This document shows positions 12,185-23,126 of a stretch of DNA of 64,000 bases, in pieces. The notes below the pieces were generated by a model, which worked only from the letters and a program-made list of their open reading frames with translations, was not told the origin of the DNA and made no database searches. Positions within the stretch are counted from its first letter, which is position 1. Each line of letters opens with the position of its first letter. A program made the translations under genes and the position numbers. Source of the stretch: Hankyongella ginsenosidimutans (lineage in GTDB: Bacteria; Pseudomonadota; Alphaproteobacteria; Sphingomonadales; Sphingomonadaceae); contig NZ_CP039704.1 of NCBI RefSeq assembly GCF_005144965.1, positions 1,426,001-1,490,000 on the forward strand. Reading direction: 5' to 3'.

Positions 12185-14211
12185 TCAGCGGGGCGGCGTG
12201 ATGGCCGCCCTGCAAGTCCTGCCCGCGCGTGCGGCGCTCTATGGCTTCCAGACCGTCGACGTCGACGATCAGGCACACCTGCCCATTGCCGAGGATGGTG
12301 GCCGCGGACACGCCCTCGATGTGGCGGTAATTCGCCTCGAGCGATTTGATGACGACCTGCTGCTGCCCAAGCAGCTCATCCACCACCAGGCCGATCTGCT
12401 GGCCGGACTCCGTGTCGACGACCACCGCCAGCCCAGACCATGGCTCGATCCGGGCGTCGGCGGCGCCGAATGCGCTTGCGACGTGAATAAGCGGTACGAA
12501 GCGGCCCCGGATATTCAGCAACTGCGAGCCGCCCATCAGCGCCCGGATATCGGCTTTGCGCGGTTGAATGCTCTCGACGATGCTGTTGACCGGCACCACA
12601 TACTTCTGTGCGCCCACGCGTACGATCATGCCGTCCAGAACCGCCAGGGTGAGCGGCAGGGCCAATGTGAACCGGGATCCGGCGCCGAGGTTGGTCGAGA
12701 CGGAAATACGACCGCCCAGCGCCTGCACGTTGCGCCGCACGACATCCATGCCCACGCCGCGTCCGGACACGCTGGTTACTTGCGCCGCGGTTGAGAAGCC
12801 GGGGTGGAAGATGAGGTTGATGATCTCATCCTGGCTCGGGCGGGCATCCGCGTCGACCAGGCCTTTCTCGATGGCGCGCGCCAGCACCTTGTCGGCGTCG
12901 ATGCCGCGCCCGTCATCCTCGATCTCGATAAGGATGCGCCCGCCGCGATGCTCCGCGCGCAGCCAGATGGTTCCTTCTGCGGGTTTTCCGGCGGCGATGC
13001 GCTCCTCGGGCGGCTCGATCCCATGGTCCAGCGAGTTGCGGATCATATGCGTCAGCGGATCGACGATTTCCTCGATGACCGTCTTGTCGACCTCCGTCGT
13101 CTCGCCTTCGCTGATGAGGCGCACCCGCTTGCCCAACTGCTTGCTGAGGTCGCGCACCACACGCGGCATGCGGGAAAAGACTGACTTGACCGGCTGCATG
13201 CGGATGGACATCACATTGTCCTGCAGCTCGCGCGCGTGCGCGGCGAGGACTTCCATGCCCGAGATCAGGCGGCTGTTCTGACGCGTATCCAGTTCCTGGA
13301 TTTCCTGGGTGAGCATCGATTGCGTGATGACCAGCTCGCCGACCATGTTGACCAGGCGATCGATGCGGTCGAGCTCGACGCGAATGGACGACAGTCTGCT
13401 GCCGGCTTTCGCGGCGTCCGCGTCCACGGCCCTTGCAAGTCCTTCCGCGACCTCTTCCACGGCTTCCGCCGGTTGCTCGGATTCCGGTTGTTCGCCGTCA
13501 AGTTTTTCAATCTCGAGCAGGCAGTCGTCGGCAACGAACTCGAACGCTTCCTGGATGTCCTCCAGCGGCGCTTCGGTCTCCAGCTGGAGTCGCCATTTGA
13601 AATAGGAGTCTTCCGGGTCGAGCGCTTCCAGCGGGGCAGGGCGTCCGTGTTCAGTTCGATGGCCAGGGTTCCGAGCGCGCTGAGTGCGCGAAAAATCAGG
13701 ATCGGTTCATTGGCCGAGCGGAAAAGGTCGGCGCGCGGCTCAAAACGGATGGCGTAGGTGGCCGGGCCCGATTGGCTCGCGGGTGCGGAATGGTGCGCTG
13801 CATCGGTGCGGGAGCCTCGCCGAAAATCGCAAGCAGCAGATTCTGCGCTTCCCGGGTCACATCCGGGCAAAGTGTCTCGCCGTGTTCCGCCGCACGCACC
13901 AGGTCGACCAGGATATCGAACGCCTGAAACAGAACGTCGATCACGGGGGCTTCGCAGGTTTTGACGTTCGAGCGCAGCTTTTCCAGCGTGGCCTCGAAGA
14001 TATGCGTGAATTCGACAAGCTGGCCGAAGTCCAACGCGCCGGCACCGGCCTTGATGGAGTGAACGGCGCGAAAGACCGCATTCAAGGTCTCGCTGTCGCC
14101 CGTGCCGTCCTTGAGCTGGGTCAGGTGCTGCTCCGTATCGGAAATCAGCTCATGACACTCCTCAAAGAAGGTCGCCGTGAATTGCTGGAAGGATGCTCGG
14201 CTGGCCATCAT
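12185..14211 (-). CDS. cheA: Chemotaxis histidine kinase CheA
   Basis: Hybrid-less CheA, ~670 aa. The P1 HPt domain has the phospho-His in A-V-H-S-I-K-A-G-A-G (about 14050). Then follow a variable acidic linker/P2, a P3 dimerisation helix (R-I-D-R-L-V-N-M-V-G-E-L-V), a P4 ATPase (N-box H-M-I-R-N-S-L-D-H-G; G1 D-D-G-R-G-I-D; G2 G-R-G-V-G-M-D) and a P5 CheW-like regulatory domain. ATGATG at 14211 overlaps the cheY TGA. Breaks near 13735, 13650, 13480 and 12215; after the last, a TGA at 12187-12185 gives a C-terminus close to the cheW start, but this end is inferred. Confidence 0.9.
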
Positions 14212-14584
14212 TTCGTCTCGTGCTCAGGCGCAGACTTTTCGACGACTTTCAGCAACTTGTCCGGCTGGAACGGCTTGACGATCCAGCCGGTGCCGCCGCG
14301 CGGCCCTTCTGCTTCACGTCTTCTCCGGCTTCGGTGGTCAGGATCAACACGGGCAGCGCGCGCAGACGTGCGTCGGCCCGAATGCCCTTCACCAGGTCGA
14401 TGCCGTTCATGCCCGGCATGTTGACGTCGGTGATCACGAGATCAACCGTGTTGCCGGCCAGGACCTGCAACGCACCGTTGCCATCCTCCGCCAGAAGGAC
14501 TTTGAATCCTGCCTCGGCAAGCGTGAAATTGATCATGTCGCGCATGGTTTTCGAGTCGTCGACTGCAAGAATTGTCTTGTTCAT
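14208..14584 (-). CDS. cheY: CheY-type single-domain response regulator
   Basis: About 125 aa receiver: acid pair in I-L-A-V-D-D-S, phospho-Asp in D-L-V-I-T-D-V-N-M-P-G-M-N-G, Thr in L-I-L-T-T-E, Lys in I-V-K-P-F after repairing a one-base loss near 14300. The position immediately before cheA fits the cluster's own CheY. Its stop TGA overlaps the cheA ATG (ATGA). The start ATG 14584 lies 3 bases after the STAS gene stop. Confidence 0.9.
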
Positions 14585-14587
14585 TAT

Positions 14588-14874
14588 TTATTGACTCCCG
14601 GAAATGAGGCCGTTGTTGAGGCCAATTTCTTCGATTGCTCTCAGAAACGGCGCCGAAGCGCTTTCGACAAAGATTTTGGCGTTTCTTTTTGCGCATCTTT
14701 GGACGCAGCAAGAAGAACTTGAATGCAAGGTGTCGTTAGCGAGCGGACGCCGCTTGCATCGATGGCGATCGCCGAGCTTTCATTGATGGCATCGACCAGT
14801 GAGCTTCTGAGATCCGCGGCGCAGGCGAGATCCAGGGTATCCGGCAAACGTATCCGCACAAGGCCCACACTCAT
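14588..14874 (-). CDS. STAS-domain protein, first gene of the chemosensory operon
   Basis: Small (~95 aa) STAS domain related to anti-sigma factor antagonists. It begins M-S-V-G-L-V-R-I; the acceptor loop reads A-I-D-A-S-G-V then S-L-T-T-P-C-I-Q, so a Thr occupies the place of the usual Ser. I prefer ATG 14874, preceded by GAGGG at 5 bases; the upstream GTG 14886 would overlap that site. A loss in an A-run near 14690 hides the C-terminus F-V-E-S-A-S-A-P-F-L-R. The stop TAA is 14590-14588. It is a plausible substrate of the PP2C and HATPase proteins encoded at the other end of the operon (inference). Confidence 0.8.
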
Positions 14875-14886
14875 GGCAGCCCTCAC

Positions 14887-15265
14887 ATCGTGGCAGTGTA
14901 ATTCTCTTTGCTGGGACGCATGACTTCGCGGCCTTTACGCGGCTGCGGCTGAAACTCTTGCGCTCATTGTGTTACGGGGTTGTGTCTAAAATTTAGTTAA
15001 CGGAGCCGTAAAGTGTTTCCGGGATTGTTGGCTCGGCGTACGGTTGCGCGCGACCTGCAAGAGAAGGTATTGCCCCGGGTTGTAAAGGCCCGGCGTGTCG
15101 GGCGGTACTTGTTACGCATGCAGCATCGAAATCCGCTGAAATCAGCAACAGTCACACGGGAATTTTGCAGGCTTTTGTGAATTTTCTGCATCGCGCTGGC
15201 GTGCCCTCCAGTCCTCGGGTATCACTTGCAGCATACCCCATACCTCTCGCAGGTTGATTTCATTG
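14887..15265. other. Intergenic region between divergent che operon and phoR
   Basis: About 380 bases between the leftward chemosensory operon and rightward phosphate genes. It must hold the che promoter, but I see no convincing sigma-70, sigma-54 or sigma-28 pair. A few AT-rich words lie around 14985-15005 and a weak inverted repeat around 15190-15240. Confidence 0.4.
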
Positions 15266-15358
15266 ATGCGCAACTTTCACGCTCTGCGCTTGTTCAAGGC
15301 CCGTAAGGCGCTCGGACTGTTGCCGAGCGCCCGGCGCGCGAAGCTGTTTCGCGCCTGA
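15266..15358 (+). CDS. 30-codon ORF just upstream of phoR
   Basis: ATG 15266 to TGA 15356-15358 encodes a very basic peptide beginning M-R-N-F-H-A-L-R-L-F-K. It ends 1 base before the phoR ATG. It is in the same frame as the phoR membrane segment after that gene's frame repair, so it may really be the PhoR N-terminus cut by an error, a leader peptide, or chance. I cannot decide. Confidence 0.3.
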   Translation: MRNFHALRLFKARKALGLLPSARRAKLFRA

Positions 15359-15359
15359 C

Positions 15360-16631
15360 ATGTTGCGCCAGGGTATTGGATCCGCGGACTTCTTGTCGCT
15401 ACGGCGTTCGCCGTGGTTGCCGGGCTGGCCATCTCCATCCCCGCTGCAGCGCTGACCCTGTTCGCCAGCATGTTCGCGCTGGCGATCGCCTCGGCGCCGA
15501 CGCGCAAACCCAGCGTCCTGCGGCGCTCGACTCCGAGGCGGATGTCGTGGCTGAGGCCAGGGAGAAGGCATCGATGCCGCCGCCGTGATCGGCGGGCTGG
15601 CGGAACCGCTGTTCATCGTGTCGCACAGCCTGGAGATTCTGGCGTGCAACAAGGCAGCACATGATCTGTTCGGCCCGACCCTGGTGGGGAGGCGATCACG
15701 GTGTTCCTGCGCCATCCCGGCGCGGTGGAGGCGATCCGCGAGTCGGTTCGGCTTGAGACGGCGCAGGAACAGGAACTGCACCTGCTCTCCCCATCGAGCG
15801 ATCCTATGCCTTGCGGGTTGCGCCGCTCGGCGACGACAGTCAGCGCTACATCATCAGCCTGCGCGACATCACCGCCCTGCGCCTGGCGGAGCGGATGCGC
15901 GTCGATTTCGTTGCCAACGCCAGTCACGAGCTGCGCACGCCGCTTTCGACCGTGATGGGCTTCATCGAGACCCTGCAAGGGGCAGCCGCAGACGATTCGG
16001 CCGCCCGGGTGCGCTTTCTGGACATCATGGGCCAGGAGGCGGATCGCATGTCGCGCCTGATCGACGACCTGCTCTCGCTCTCGCGCGTGGAGCTGGACAA
16101 CCAGGCACCGCCTTCCACGCCGATCGAGCTGGCGCCGGTGCTGGCCGACGTCGGCAAGACCCTGGCCGTCCGGCTGGGTGCCGACGCGCGCAGCCTCAAG
16201 GTTTCCGTGCCGCCGGACCTGCCGATGGTGCTCGCGGATCGCGACCAGATTCTGCAGGTCGTGCATAATCTGGTGTCGAACTCGATCAAGTACGGGCGCG
16301 CCGGCACGCCGATCGAAATCGAGGCGGATGTCGCGCCGGCAGCAGAAGACGGCGGCGCAGACGTCATCCGCGTGAGCGTGCGCGACAAGGGAGAGGGCAT
16401 TGCGCCGGAGCACCTGCCGCGCCTGACCGAGCGCTTTACCGGATCGACAACGCGCGGTCGCGGCGACTGGGCGGGACCGGGCTCGGGCTGGCGATCGTCA
16501 AGCACATTCTCGAGCGGCATCAGGGAACGCTCGGTATTTCCAGTACTCTTGGCGTTGGCACCACCGTCACTTTCACCCTGCCGATCAGTGAAGCCGGGGG
16601 CATTTCCACTTCCCGGGCTGCATTGTCATAA
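15360..16631 (+). CDS. phoR: Phosphate regulon sensor histidine kinase PhoR
   Basis: Two close N-terminal membrane helices ([13 protein letters not shown] then [11 protein letters not shown]), a PAS domain (E-P-L-F-I-V...V-F-L-R-H-P), a HisKA with [10 protein letters not shown] and a HATPase with [10 protein letters not shown] and T-G-L-G-L-A-I-V-K. It autophosphorylates and controls PhoB under phosphate limitation. ATG 15360 was chosen because restoring one G near 15371 makes M-L-R-Q-G-Y-W-I-R run into the first helix. Further breaks near 15510, 15590, 15690, 15800 and 16440. Stop TAA 16629-16631 lies inside a Pho-box-like segment. Confidence 0.85.
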
Positions 16632-16651
16632 ATACGCAGCAAAGCTGTCAT
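16623..16651 (+). promoter_or_regulatory. Candidate Pho boxes upstream of pstS
   Basis: TTGTCAT (16623-16629) and CTGTCAT (16645-16651) match the PhoB half-site CTGTCAT and lie exactly 22 bp apart, i.e. two helical 11-bp steps. The intermediate unit is poor. Location at the end of phoR, ahead of pstS, supports a PhoB site; the pair begins within the last phoR codons. Confidence 0.45.
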
Positions 16652-16712
16652 ATTCGTGCCTGTACGTGTTCAGTTTCGTTAACCAAGGATGGCCGCTCAC
16701 ATCGAACCCCGC

Positions 16713-16798
16713 TAGACATTGATTGAAAAGGGCCTGATTCACGCCTTTGCTTGAGGCACTTTGACACAAGTGCCTCAATCTCAGTCGGAAAGGCTCTA
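16713..16798. mobile_element. TA-bounded MITE-like element in the pstS leader
   Basis: Starts TAGACATTGATTG and ends with TCAGTCGGAAAGGCTCTA. It contains the inverted arms TTGAGGCACT and AGTGCCTCAA. Its left part resembles the element at 45551 and its right part the family-A arms at 23389, 36928 and 47672, so it looks like a hybrid. It separates the Pho boxes from pstS. Confidence 0.6.
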
Positions 16799-16927
16799 GT
16801 GTCGCAGCGCAGGAGCGGCGTGGCCGCCGGTGGCGACAGCGACCAGGCCGTTGACAGCCTGCGGGTTTCATCCGCAGCCAGTGCATCATTCGACCGGCGT
16901 AAAGAGCCGGGAAAACAGGAGATCGGC

Positions 16928-17981
16928 ATGACGAGAAGTTTGTTCCAACGGGCCCTGCTGGGCGCAGCGGCGATCCTCGCGTTTGGCGCGCCAGCGCAGG
17001 CGCGCGATGAAATCCGCGTCGTCGGATCGTCGACCGTCTACCCGTTCACGACGGCAGTGGCCGAGCAGTTCGCGAAGAAAACCCGAAGTTCAAGCCGATC
17101 GTCGAGTCGACAGGCACCGGCGGCGGCCTGCAGATTTTCTGCAGCGGCCTTGGCGACAAGTTCCCGGACATCACCAACGCCTCGCGGCGGATCAAGAAGT
17201 CTGAAGTCGAGCTCTGCGCCAAGAACGGCGTCGGGCCGATCGTGGAAATTCAGGTCGGGCTCGATGGCATCGCCCTGGCGCAGGCAAAACCGCCAAGGCG
17301 ATCGCGCTAAGCCGCAAGGACATCTTCCTGGCGCTTGCCGAGACTTTGCCGGACGGCAAGAAGAACAGCGCCAAGGTCTGGAAGGACGTGAACCCGGCAC
17401 TGCCCGCCGCCAAGATCGAAGTCATGGGGCCGCCACCGACCTCCGGCACGCGCGATGCGTTCAACGAACTGGTGATGGAAGCCGGCTGCATAGCGGCGGA
17501 CGCCAAGATGGAAGCCCTGAAGAAGAGCGACGAGAAAGCCTTCAAGGCGCGTTGCACCAAGCTGCGCGAGGATGGGGCCTACATCGAGACCGGCGAGAAC
17601 GACAACCTGATCGTGCAGAAGCTGGTCGCCAACCCGGCCGCGCTCGGCATCTTCGGCTACAGCTATCTCGAGGAGAACCTCGACAAGATCAAGGATGTCA
17701 ACCTGGACGGCGTGCCGGCGACCTACGCCAACATCTCCAGCTTCAAATATCCAGCGTCGCGTCCGCTCTACATCTACGTCAAGGCGCGGCAGGCGAGCCA
17801 GCCGACCCAGCTTGGCGCGTCGATCAAGGCCTATCTTGCGGAGTATGCCAAGGAGAGCACCTGGGGACCGAAAGGATACCTCGCCAAGCGCGGGCTGGTG
17901 GCGGCGCCCGAGAGCGTGCGCAAGCAAGCGGCCGCCGCGGCCCTAAAGCTGACCCCGCTCAACCCCGCGGCGATCAAATAG
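16928..17981 (+). CDS. pstS: Phosphate ABC transporter substrate-binding protein PstS
   Basis: Periplasmic phosphate-binding protein. A signal peptide (R-A-L-L-G-A-A-A-I-L-A-F-G-A-P-A-Q-A) precedes I-R-V-V-G-S-S-T-V-Y-P-F, the phosphate-loop hallmark. S-T-G-T-G-G-G and the T-S-G-T-R loop contribute further ligands. ATG 16928 follows GGAG at 6 bases. Two base losses (near 17085 and 17290-17340) move the frame. First gene of pstSCAB. Confidence 0.9.
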
Positions 17982-17984
17982 CCG

Positions 17985-19366
17985 ATGTCGAGCGGCCTGG
18001 CGTTCCTGTTGGTTCTAGCTCTGGCGGCGGCGGCCTACACCGCCGCCCATCGCCGGGCCATGGCGTTCCCGCGCGTCGACAAACGCCAGACCGCACACTC
18101 GCGCCCCGGCTATCATGGCTGGCAGACCGCGCTGGCGGCGCTCGCGCCGGCGCTGCTGCTCTTGCTGGTCTGGAACGTGGCTGGGCCCGGCGTCATCGAG
18201 GCCATGACCGTCAACGTCCTGGACGACCAGACGGTACCGGCCGAACCCGAGGCCCGGCGCGTCTTCCTCGATGAGGTGCGCGGGCTGGCGACCGGCGCCA
18301 TCGCCGACAGCTACGACGAAAACGCCAAGGCGGCCGCCGCCGCCTACAAGCACTGGAACGACCAGGCGGGCACGCTGGTCGGCGCGGCGGCGCTGGCCGT
18401 CGGGCTTCTGGGCGCGCTGGCCAGCCTGCTGACCCTCAAACCGCACAGCCGCACGCGCAACCGGGTCGAGCGGCTGATGATGGCGCTGCTGGTGGCGGCA
18501 TCCACTGTCGCGATCGTCACGACCCTGGGGATCGTGCTGTCGCTGCTGTTCGAGTCGTTGCGGTTCTTCAATAAAATTCCGCTGCTCGATTTTCTGCTCG
18601 GCACCAAGTGGAGCCCGCAGACCGCCCTGCGTGCGGACCAGGTGGGTTCATCGGGTGCATTCGGCGCAATCCCGCTGTTCTGGGGCACGATCTTCATCGC
18701 CCTGATCGCCATGGTGGTCGCCGTGCCGATCGGCCTGTTCTCCGCCGTCTACCTGACCCAGTATGCGACCCCGACCCTGCGGCGCTGGATGAAGCCGATG
18801 CTGGAGGTGCTCGCTGGCGTGCCAACCGTGGTCTACGGCTATTTCGCAGCGCTGACCTTGGCGCCGGCGGTGCGCCAGTTCGCCGAGTGCCGGCATCGCC
18901 GGCGCATCCTCGGAAAGCGCGCTTGCGGCTGGACTGGTCATGGGGTGATGATCATCCCGTTCATGTCCTCGATGGCCGACGACGCACTGACCGCGGTGCC
19001 GCAGGCGATGAAGGACGGTTCGCTCGCCATGGGCGCGACGCTGTCCGAGACCATCCGCAAGGTGCTGATGCCTGCCGCACTGCCCGGCATCGTCGGCGGG
19101 TTCCTGCTGGCGGTGTCCCGCGCCATCGGCGAGACCATGATCGTGGTGATGGCGGCGGGGCTGGCCGCCAACCTGACCGCCAACCCGTTCGCCTCGGTCA
19201 CGACCGTCACGGCGCAGATCGTGCAGTTGCTGACCGGCGACCAGGAATTCGATTCCCCAAGACCCTCTCCGCGTTCGCGCTGGGGCTGGTGCTGTTCGTC
19301 GTGACCCTGCTGCTGAACGTCTATGCCTTGCGCGTGGTGAAGAAATACCGGGAGGCCTATGACTAG
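17985..19366 (+). CDS. pstC: Phosphate ABC transporter permease PstC
   Basis: Inner-membrane permease, ~460 aa: several N-terminal helices and a periplasmic loop, then the conserved permease core with G-A-I-P-L-F-W-G-T, V-L-A-G-V-P-T-V-V-Y-G and the EAA-like loop (A-L-G-A-T-type, here A-M-G-A-T-L-S-E-T). The large extra N-terminal part is common in alphaproteobacterial PstC. Out-of-frame stretches at 18880-18945 and 19255-19300 need at least four base repairs; then the C-terminus ends K-Y-R-E-A-Y-D. The stop overlaps the pstA start. Confidence 0.88.
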
Positions 19367-20701
19367 CGCGACCCTCGCCATGGCCGCATCGCCCGTGACT
19401 GCGCAGCCGACCGACTGGAGCGGCGTGGCCATGCAGAAGCGCATCGCCGCGCGGTATCGCGCCGAGCGCCGGTTCCGCATGCTGGGGCTGGTCTCGCTGA
19501 TCCTTGCGGGCTCGTTTCTGCTGTTCTTGCTGACATCGGTCGTCTCCAAGGGCTGGACCGGGTTCCTCACCACCGAAATCCGTGTCGAAGTGACCTTCGA
19601 TGAGGAGAGCCTGGGCATTACCCGCGCCGACCTGAACGGCCCGGACCGCGCCGACGTGCTGGCCCGCGCCGACACCGGCCTCCTGCCCTCGAACGGTCTG
19701 GAAAAGCAGTTCCCCGAGCTGACCACGGACGAGGACAAGATTGCGCTCAGCGAGCTGCTCAGCTCGGCGGCGGCGATCAAGGTCGGCAATGCGCTGAAGG
19801 ACAATCCAGACCTTATCGGCCAGACCCGGCCCATGTGGCTGACTGCGTCAACCCTGGTCGACCAGTTGATGAAGGGCAAGGTCGACCGCGGCGCTGCGGA
19901 TGAGAACCGGCGGATCAGCGAGCAGCAGATCGCCTGGGCCGACAAGCTCAAGCAGGCCGGTGCCATTCGCACCGTGTTCAACACGCGGTTCCTGACCGGC
20001 GGCGACTCGACGGAGGCCGAACAGGCAGCGGTCGGCGGCGGGACGGTCGGCTCGCTGCTGACCCTGATCGTGACCCTGCTGCTCTCCTTCCCGATCGGTG
20101 TGTGCGCGGCGGTCTATCTCGAGGAGTTCGCGCCGAAGAACCGGCTGACCGACTTCATCGAGGTCAACATCAACAATCTGGCCGCTGTGCCGTCGATCAT
20201 CTTCGGTCTGCTGGGCCTGGCGATCTTTCTCCATTCTTCGGCCTGCCGCGCTCGTCGCCGCTGGTCGGCGGCATGACCCTGGCGCTGATGACCCTGCCGG
20301 TGATCGTGATCGCGTCGCGGGTGTCGATCAAGGCGGTGCCGCCCTCGATCCGCGACGCCGCGCGCGGGCTTGGCGCTTCGCCGCTGCAGGTCGTGTTCCA
20401 CCATGTCCTGCCGCTGGCGCTGCCCGGCATCCTGACCGGCACCATCATCGGCATGGCGCGGGCGCTCGGCGAGACAGCGCCGCTGCTGATGATCGGCATG
20501 CGCGCTTTCGTGGTGGACGTGCCGAACAGCTTTTCCGAGGCAGCGACCGTGCTGCCGGTGCAGGTGTTCCTGTGGTCGGACGAGGTGTCGCGCGGCTTCG
20601 TCGAGAAGACGTCGGCGGCCATCATGGTGCTGCTGGCGTTTCTGCTGATGATGAATGGCGTGGCGATCTATCTGCGTAACCGTTTTGAAGTCCGCTGGTG
20701 A
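19359..20701 (+). CDS. pstA: Phosphate ABC transporter permease PstA
   Basis: ~445 aa. A long N-terminal DUF3333-like segment (membrane helix plus soluble part, residues 30-220) precedes the permease core: [25 protein letters not shown] and [15 protein letters not shown] base loss near 20232 (L-A-I-F-L then F-G-L-P-R) breaks the frame. ATG 19359 overlaps the end of pstC. The gene ends V-R-W with TGA overlapping a GTG that begins the pstB leader. Confidence 0.9.
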
Positions 20702-20715
20702 GTGACGAGGCGACG

Positions 20716-21486
20716 ATGGCGACCAATCCACAACCGAAAATGACCGCGCGCAACGTCAATGTGCACTATGGCGAGAAGCACGCGATCAAGGACGTCAACA
20801 TCGATGTGCGCGCCGACGAGGTCACCGCCTTCATCGGGCCGTCCGGCTGCGGCAAGTCGACGTTCCTGCGCTGCCTCAACCGCATGAACGACACGGTCGC
20901 GTCCGCGCGGGTCACCGGCGAGATCGCGCTCGACGGCGAGAACATCTACGACAAATCAATGGACGTCGTGCAGCTGCGCGCCCGCGTCGGCATGGTGTTC
21001 CAGAAGCCGAACCCGTTCCCGAAGTCGATCTACGAGAACGTCGCCTATGGCCCACGCCTGCACGGCCTGGCCTCCAACCGCGCGGACATGGACCAGGTGG
21101 TCGAAAACAGCCTGCGCCGCGCCGGCTTGTGGGAGGAAGTGAAGGACCGGCTGCAGGACCCCGGCACCGCCTTGTCCGGCGGCCAGCAGCAGCGCCTGTG
21201 TATCGCCCGCGTCATCGCCGTGGAGCCCGAGGTCGTGCTGATGGACGAGCCGTGTTCGGCGCTCGACCCGATCGCAACGGCCAAGATCGAGGAACTGATC
21301 GGCGCGCTGCGCGGGCGCTACGCGATCGTGATCGTCACCCACAACATGCAGCAGGCTGCACGAGTCAGCCAGAAGACCGCCTTTTTCCACCTGGGCAATC
21401 TGGTCGAATATGGCGCGACAAGCGAAATCTTCACCAACCCGCGCCAGGAGAAGACCAAGGACTACATCACAGGGCGCTACGGCTAA
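20716..21486 (+). CDS. pstB: Phosphate ABC transporter ATPase PstB
   Basis: Intact 256-residue ATPase: Walker [11 protein letters not shown]-loop [10 protein letters not shown], signature L-S-G-G-Q-Q-Q-R, Walker B V-V-L-M-D-E-P and switch His in T-H-N-M. ATG 20716 has GAGG at 5 bases; GTG 20698, overlapping the pstA stop, is an alternative. The stop TAA 21484-21486 begins with the TA of a palindromic element. Confidence 0.95.
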   Translation: MATNPQPKMTARNVNVHYGEKHAIKDVNIDVRADEVTAFIGPSGCGKSTFLRCLNRMNDTVASARVTGEIALDGENIYDKSMDVVQLRARVGMVFQKPNPFPKSIYENVAYGPRLHGLASNRADMDQVVENSLRRAGLWEEVKDRLQDPGTALSGGQQQRLCIARVIAVEPEVVLMDEPCSALDPIATAKIEELIGALRGRYAIVIVTHNMQQAARVSQKTAFFHLGNLVEYGATSEIFTNPRQEKTKDYITGRYG

Positions 21487-21559
21487 AGCATCTCCCCTTT
21501 AATGCGACCCAGGATCGGGATCGCGCGCATTGTCGCATTCAAGGGGAAACGATGCTTTA
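21484..21559. mobile_element. TA-bounded MITE-like element (family F) at the pstB stop
   Basis: TAAAGCATCTCCCC at the left is an imperfect inverted copy of GGGGAAACGATGCTTTA at the right, with about 25 matching positions per arm. The left TA supplies the first two bases of the pstB stop TAA. Confidence 0.7.
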
Positions 21560-21573
21560 GATTTAAATATCGA

Positions 21574-21648
21574 TAGAGCAACTTTGGACTTTAAATCCGT
21601 TATGAGCATGCCATTAGACTGGTACGGATCTAAAGTCCGTTGCTCTGA
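21574..21648. mobile_element. MITE-like element (family G) ahead of phoU
   Basis: TAGAGCAACTTTGGACTTTA and its imperfect complement ending TAAAGTCCGTTGCTCTGA form a long inverted repeat. The right end reads TGA rather than TA. It lies 27 bases before phoU, so the pstB-phoU transcript would carry two consecutive hairpins. Confidence 0.6.
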
Positions 21649-21674
21649 GCGGAGCGCCGCACGAGGACGCCGCC

Positions 21675-22394
21675 ATGGTACAGACGCACACGGTCAAGTC
21701 GTTCGACGAGGAACTGCGCAGCCTGCGCGCCCTGGTCTCGCAGATGGGTGGTCTGGCGGAATACCAGATCCGCATGGCGCTCGATGCGCTGATGGACCGC
21801 GACATCGACGGCGCCGCCAAAGTCGTGACGGCCGACGCGCAGATTGATGCGCTGGAGCAGGAGGCCGAGCGATTGGCCGTGGAGATCATCGCGCTGCGCC
21901 ACCCGCTGGCCGACGACCTGCGCGAAGTGATCTCGGCGCTGAAAATCTCCGCAGCACTCGAGCGGGTCGGCGACTACGCCAAGAACATCGCCAAGCGTTC
22001 GACCGTGCTCTCGCAGGCGCGGCACATCCAGCCGCTGGCGATCGTGCCGGAGATCGGCCGGATCGTCGCCCAGATGCTGAAGGATGCCCTCGACGCCTAC
22101 GGCTCGCGCGACACCGCCAAGGCGCTGAAGGTCCGCGATCGCGACATGGATGTGGACGACCTCTACAACAGCCTGTTCCGGTCGCTGCTGACCTACATGA
22201 TGGAAAACCCGCAGGCGATCACGCCGTCGACGCACCTGATGTTCGTGGCGAAGAACCTGGAGCGGATCGGCGACCTCTCCACCAACATGGCCGAGATCGT
22301 GTATTACAACGTGACCGGCGAGCGCATGGCCGGCGACCGACCGAAGCACGACGACACCGCGTTCGCGCAAGCACCGGACGCCAGCCGTGAGTGA
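21675..22394 (+). CDS. phoU: Phosphate signalling complex protein PhoU
   Basis: Intact 239 aa with two PhoU three-helix repeats, each with the E-R-[VI]-G-D motif (L-E-R-V-G-D-Y-A-K-N-I and L-E-R-I-G-D-L-S-T-N) that binds metal. It links Pst transport to PhoR inhibition. ATG 21675 with GAGG upstream. The stop overlaps a possible GTG start of phoB. Confidence 0.95.
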   Translation: MVQTHTVKSFDEELRSLRALVSQMGGLAEYQIRMALDALMDRDIDGAAKVVTADAQIDALEQEAERLAVEIIALRHPLADDLREVISALKISAALERVGDYAKNIAKRSTVLSQARHIQPLAIVPEIGRIVAQMLKDALDAYGSRDTAKALKVRDRDMDVDDLYNSLFRSLLTYMMENPQAITPSTHLMFVAKNLERIGDLSTNMAEIVYYNVTGERMAGDRPKHDDTAFAQAPDASRE

Positions 22395-22401
22395 GGGGCG
22401 C

Positions 22402-23126
22402 ATGAAGCCGAAGATCCTGCTGGTCGAGGATGACATCCATCTGACCGAGCTTGTCACCTACAACCTCGAGCGCGACGGCTGCGAGGTGATCCACGCCGGC
22501 GACGGCGAGGAGGCGCTGGTGCTGGCGCAGGAACAGCGCCCGGACCTGGTGATCCTCGACTGGATGATCCCGCATCTCTCCGGCATCGAGGTGTGCCGCC
22601 GGCTGCGCCGCCAGCCGACCACCGCCAACCTGCCGATCCTGATGCTGACCGCGCGCACGGAAGAAGCCGACCGGGTGCGCGGACTCGACACTGGGGCCGA
22701 TGATTACATCACCAAGCCGTTCAGCCCGCGCGAGCTGAATGCGCGCATCAAGGCGGTGCTGCGCCGCCTGCGCCCGGCGCTGTTCGGCGCCAGCCTCAGC
22801 TACGCCGGCATCGAGCTGGACATCGGTGCGCACAAGGTGGTGCGCGAGGGCTATCCCGTGCAGCTCGGGCCGACCGAATACCGGCTGCTGCGCCACTTCA
22901 TGGAGCACCCGGGCCGGGTGTTCTCGCGCGAACAGCTGCTGGACGCGGTCTGGGGCATGACGTCTATGTCGAACTGCGCACCGTCGACGTGCACATCCGC
23001 CGGCTGCGCAAGGCGCTGAACGTCGGCGACCTACCGGATCTCATCCGCACCGTGCGCTCGGCCGGCTATGCGCTTGATGTCGACGCGCCGGTCGGCAAGG
23101 CGGAGCGCAACCTCAGCCTCGCCTAG
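22402..23126 (+). CDS. phoB: Phosphate regulon response regulator PhoB
   Basis: Receiver (L-L-V-E-D-D; phospho-Asp in [12 protein letters not shown]) plus an OmpR-type winged helix (G-P-T-E-Y-R-L-L, then [10 protein letters not shown]). ATG 22402 is favoured by GAGGGG at 3-5 bases; GTG 22387 overlaps the phoU stop. A one-base loss near 22960 separates W-G from H-D-V-Y-V-E-L-R-T. The stop TAG 23124-23126 is the TA-G of a MITE-like element. Confidence 0.92.
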
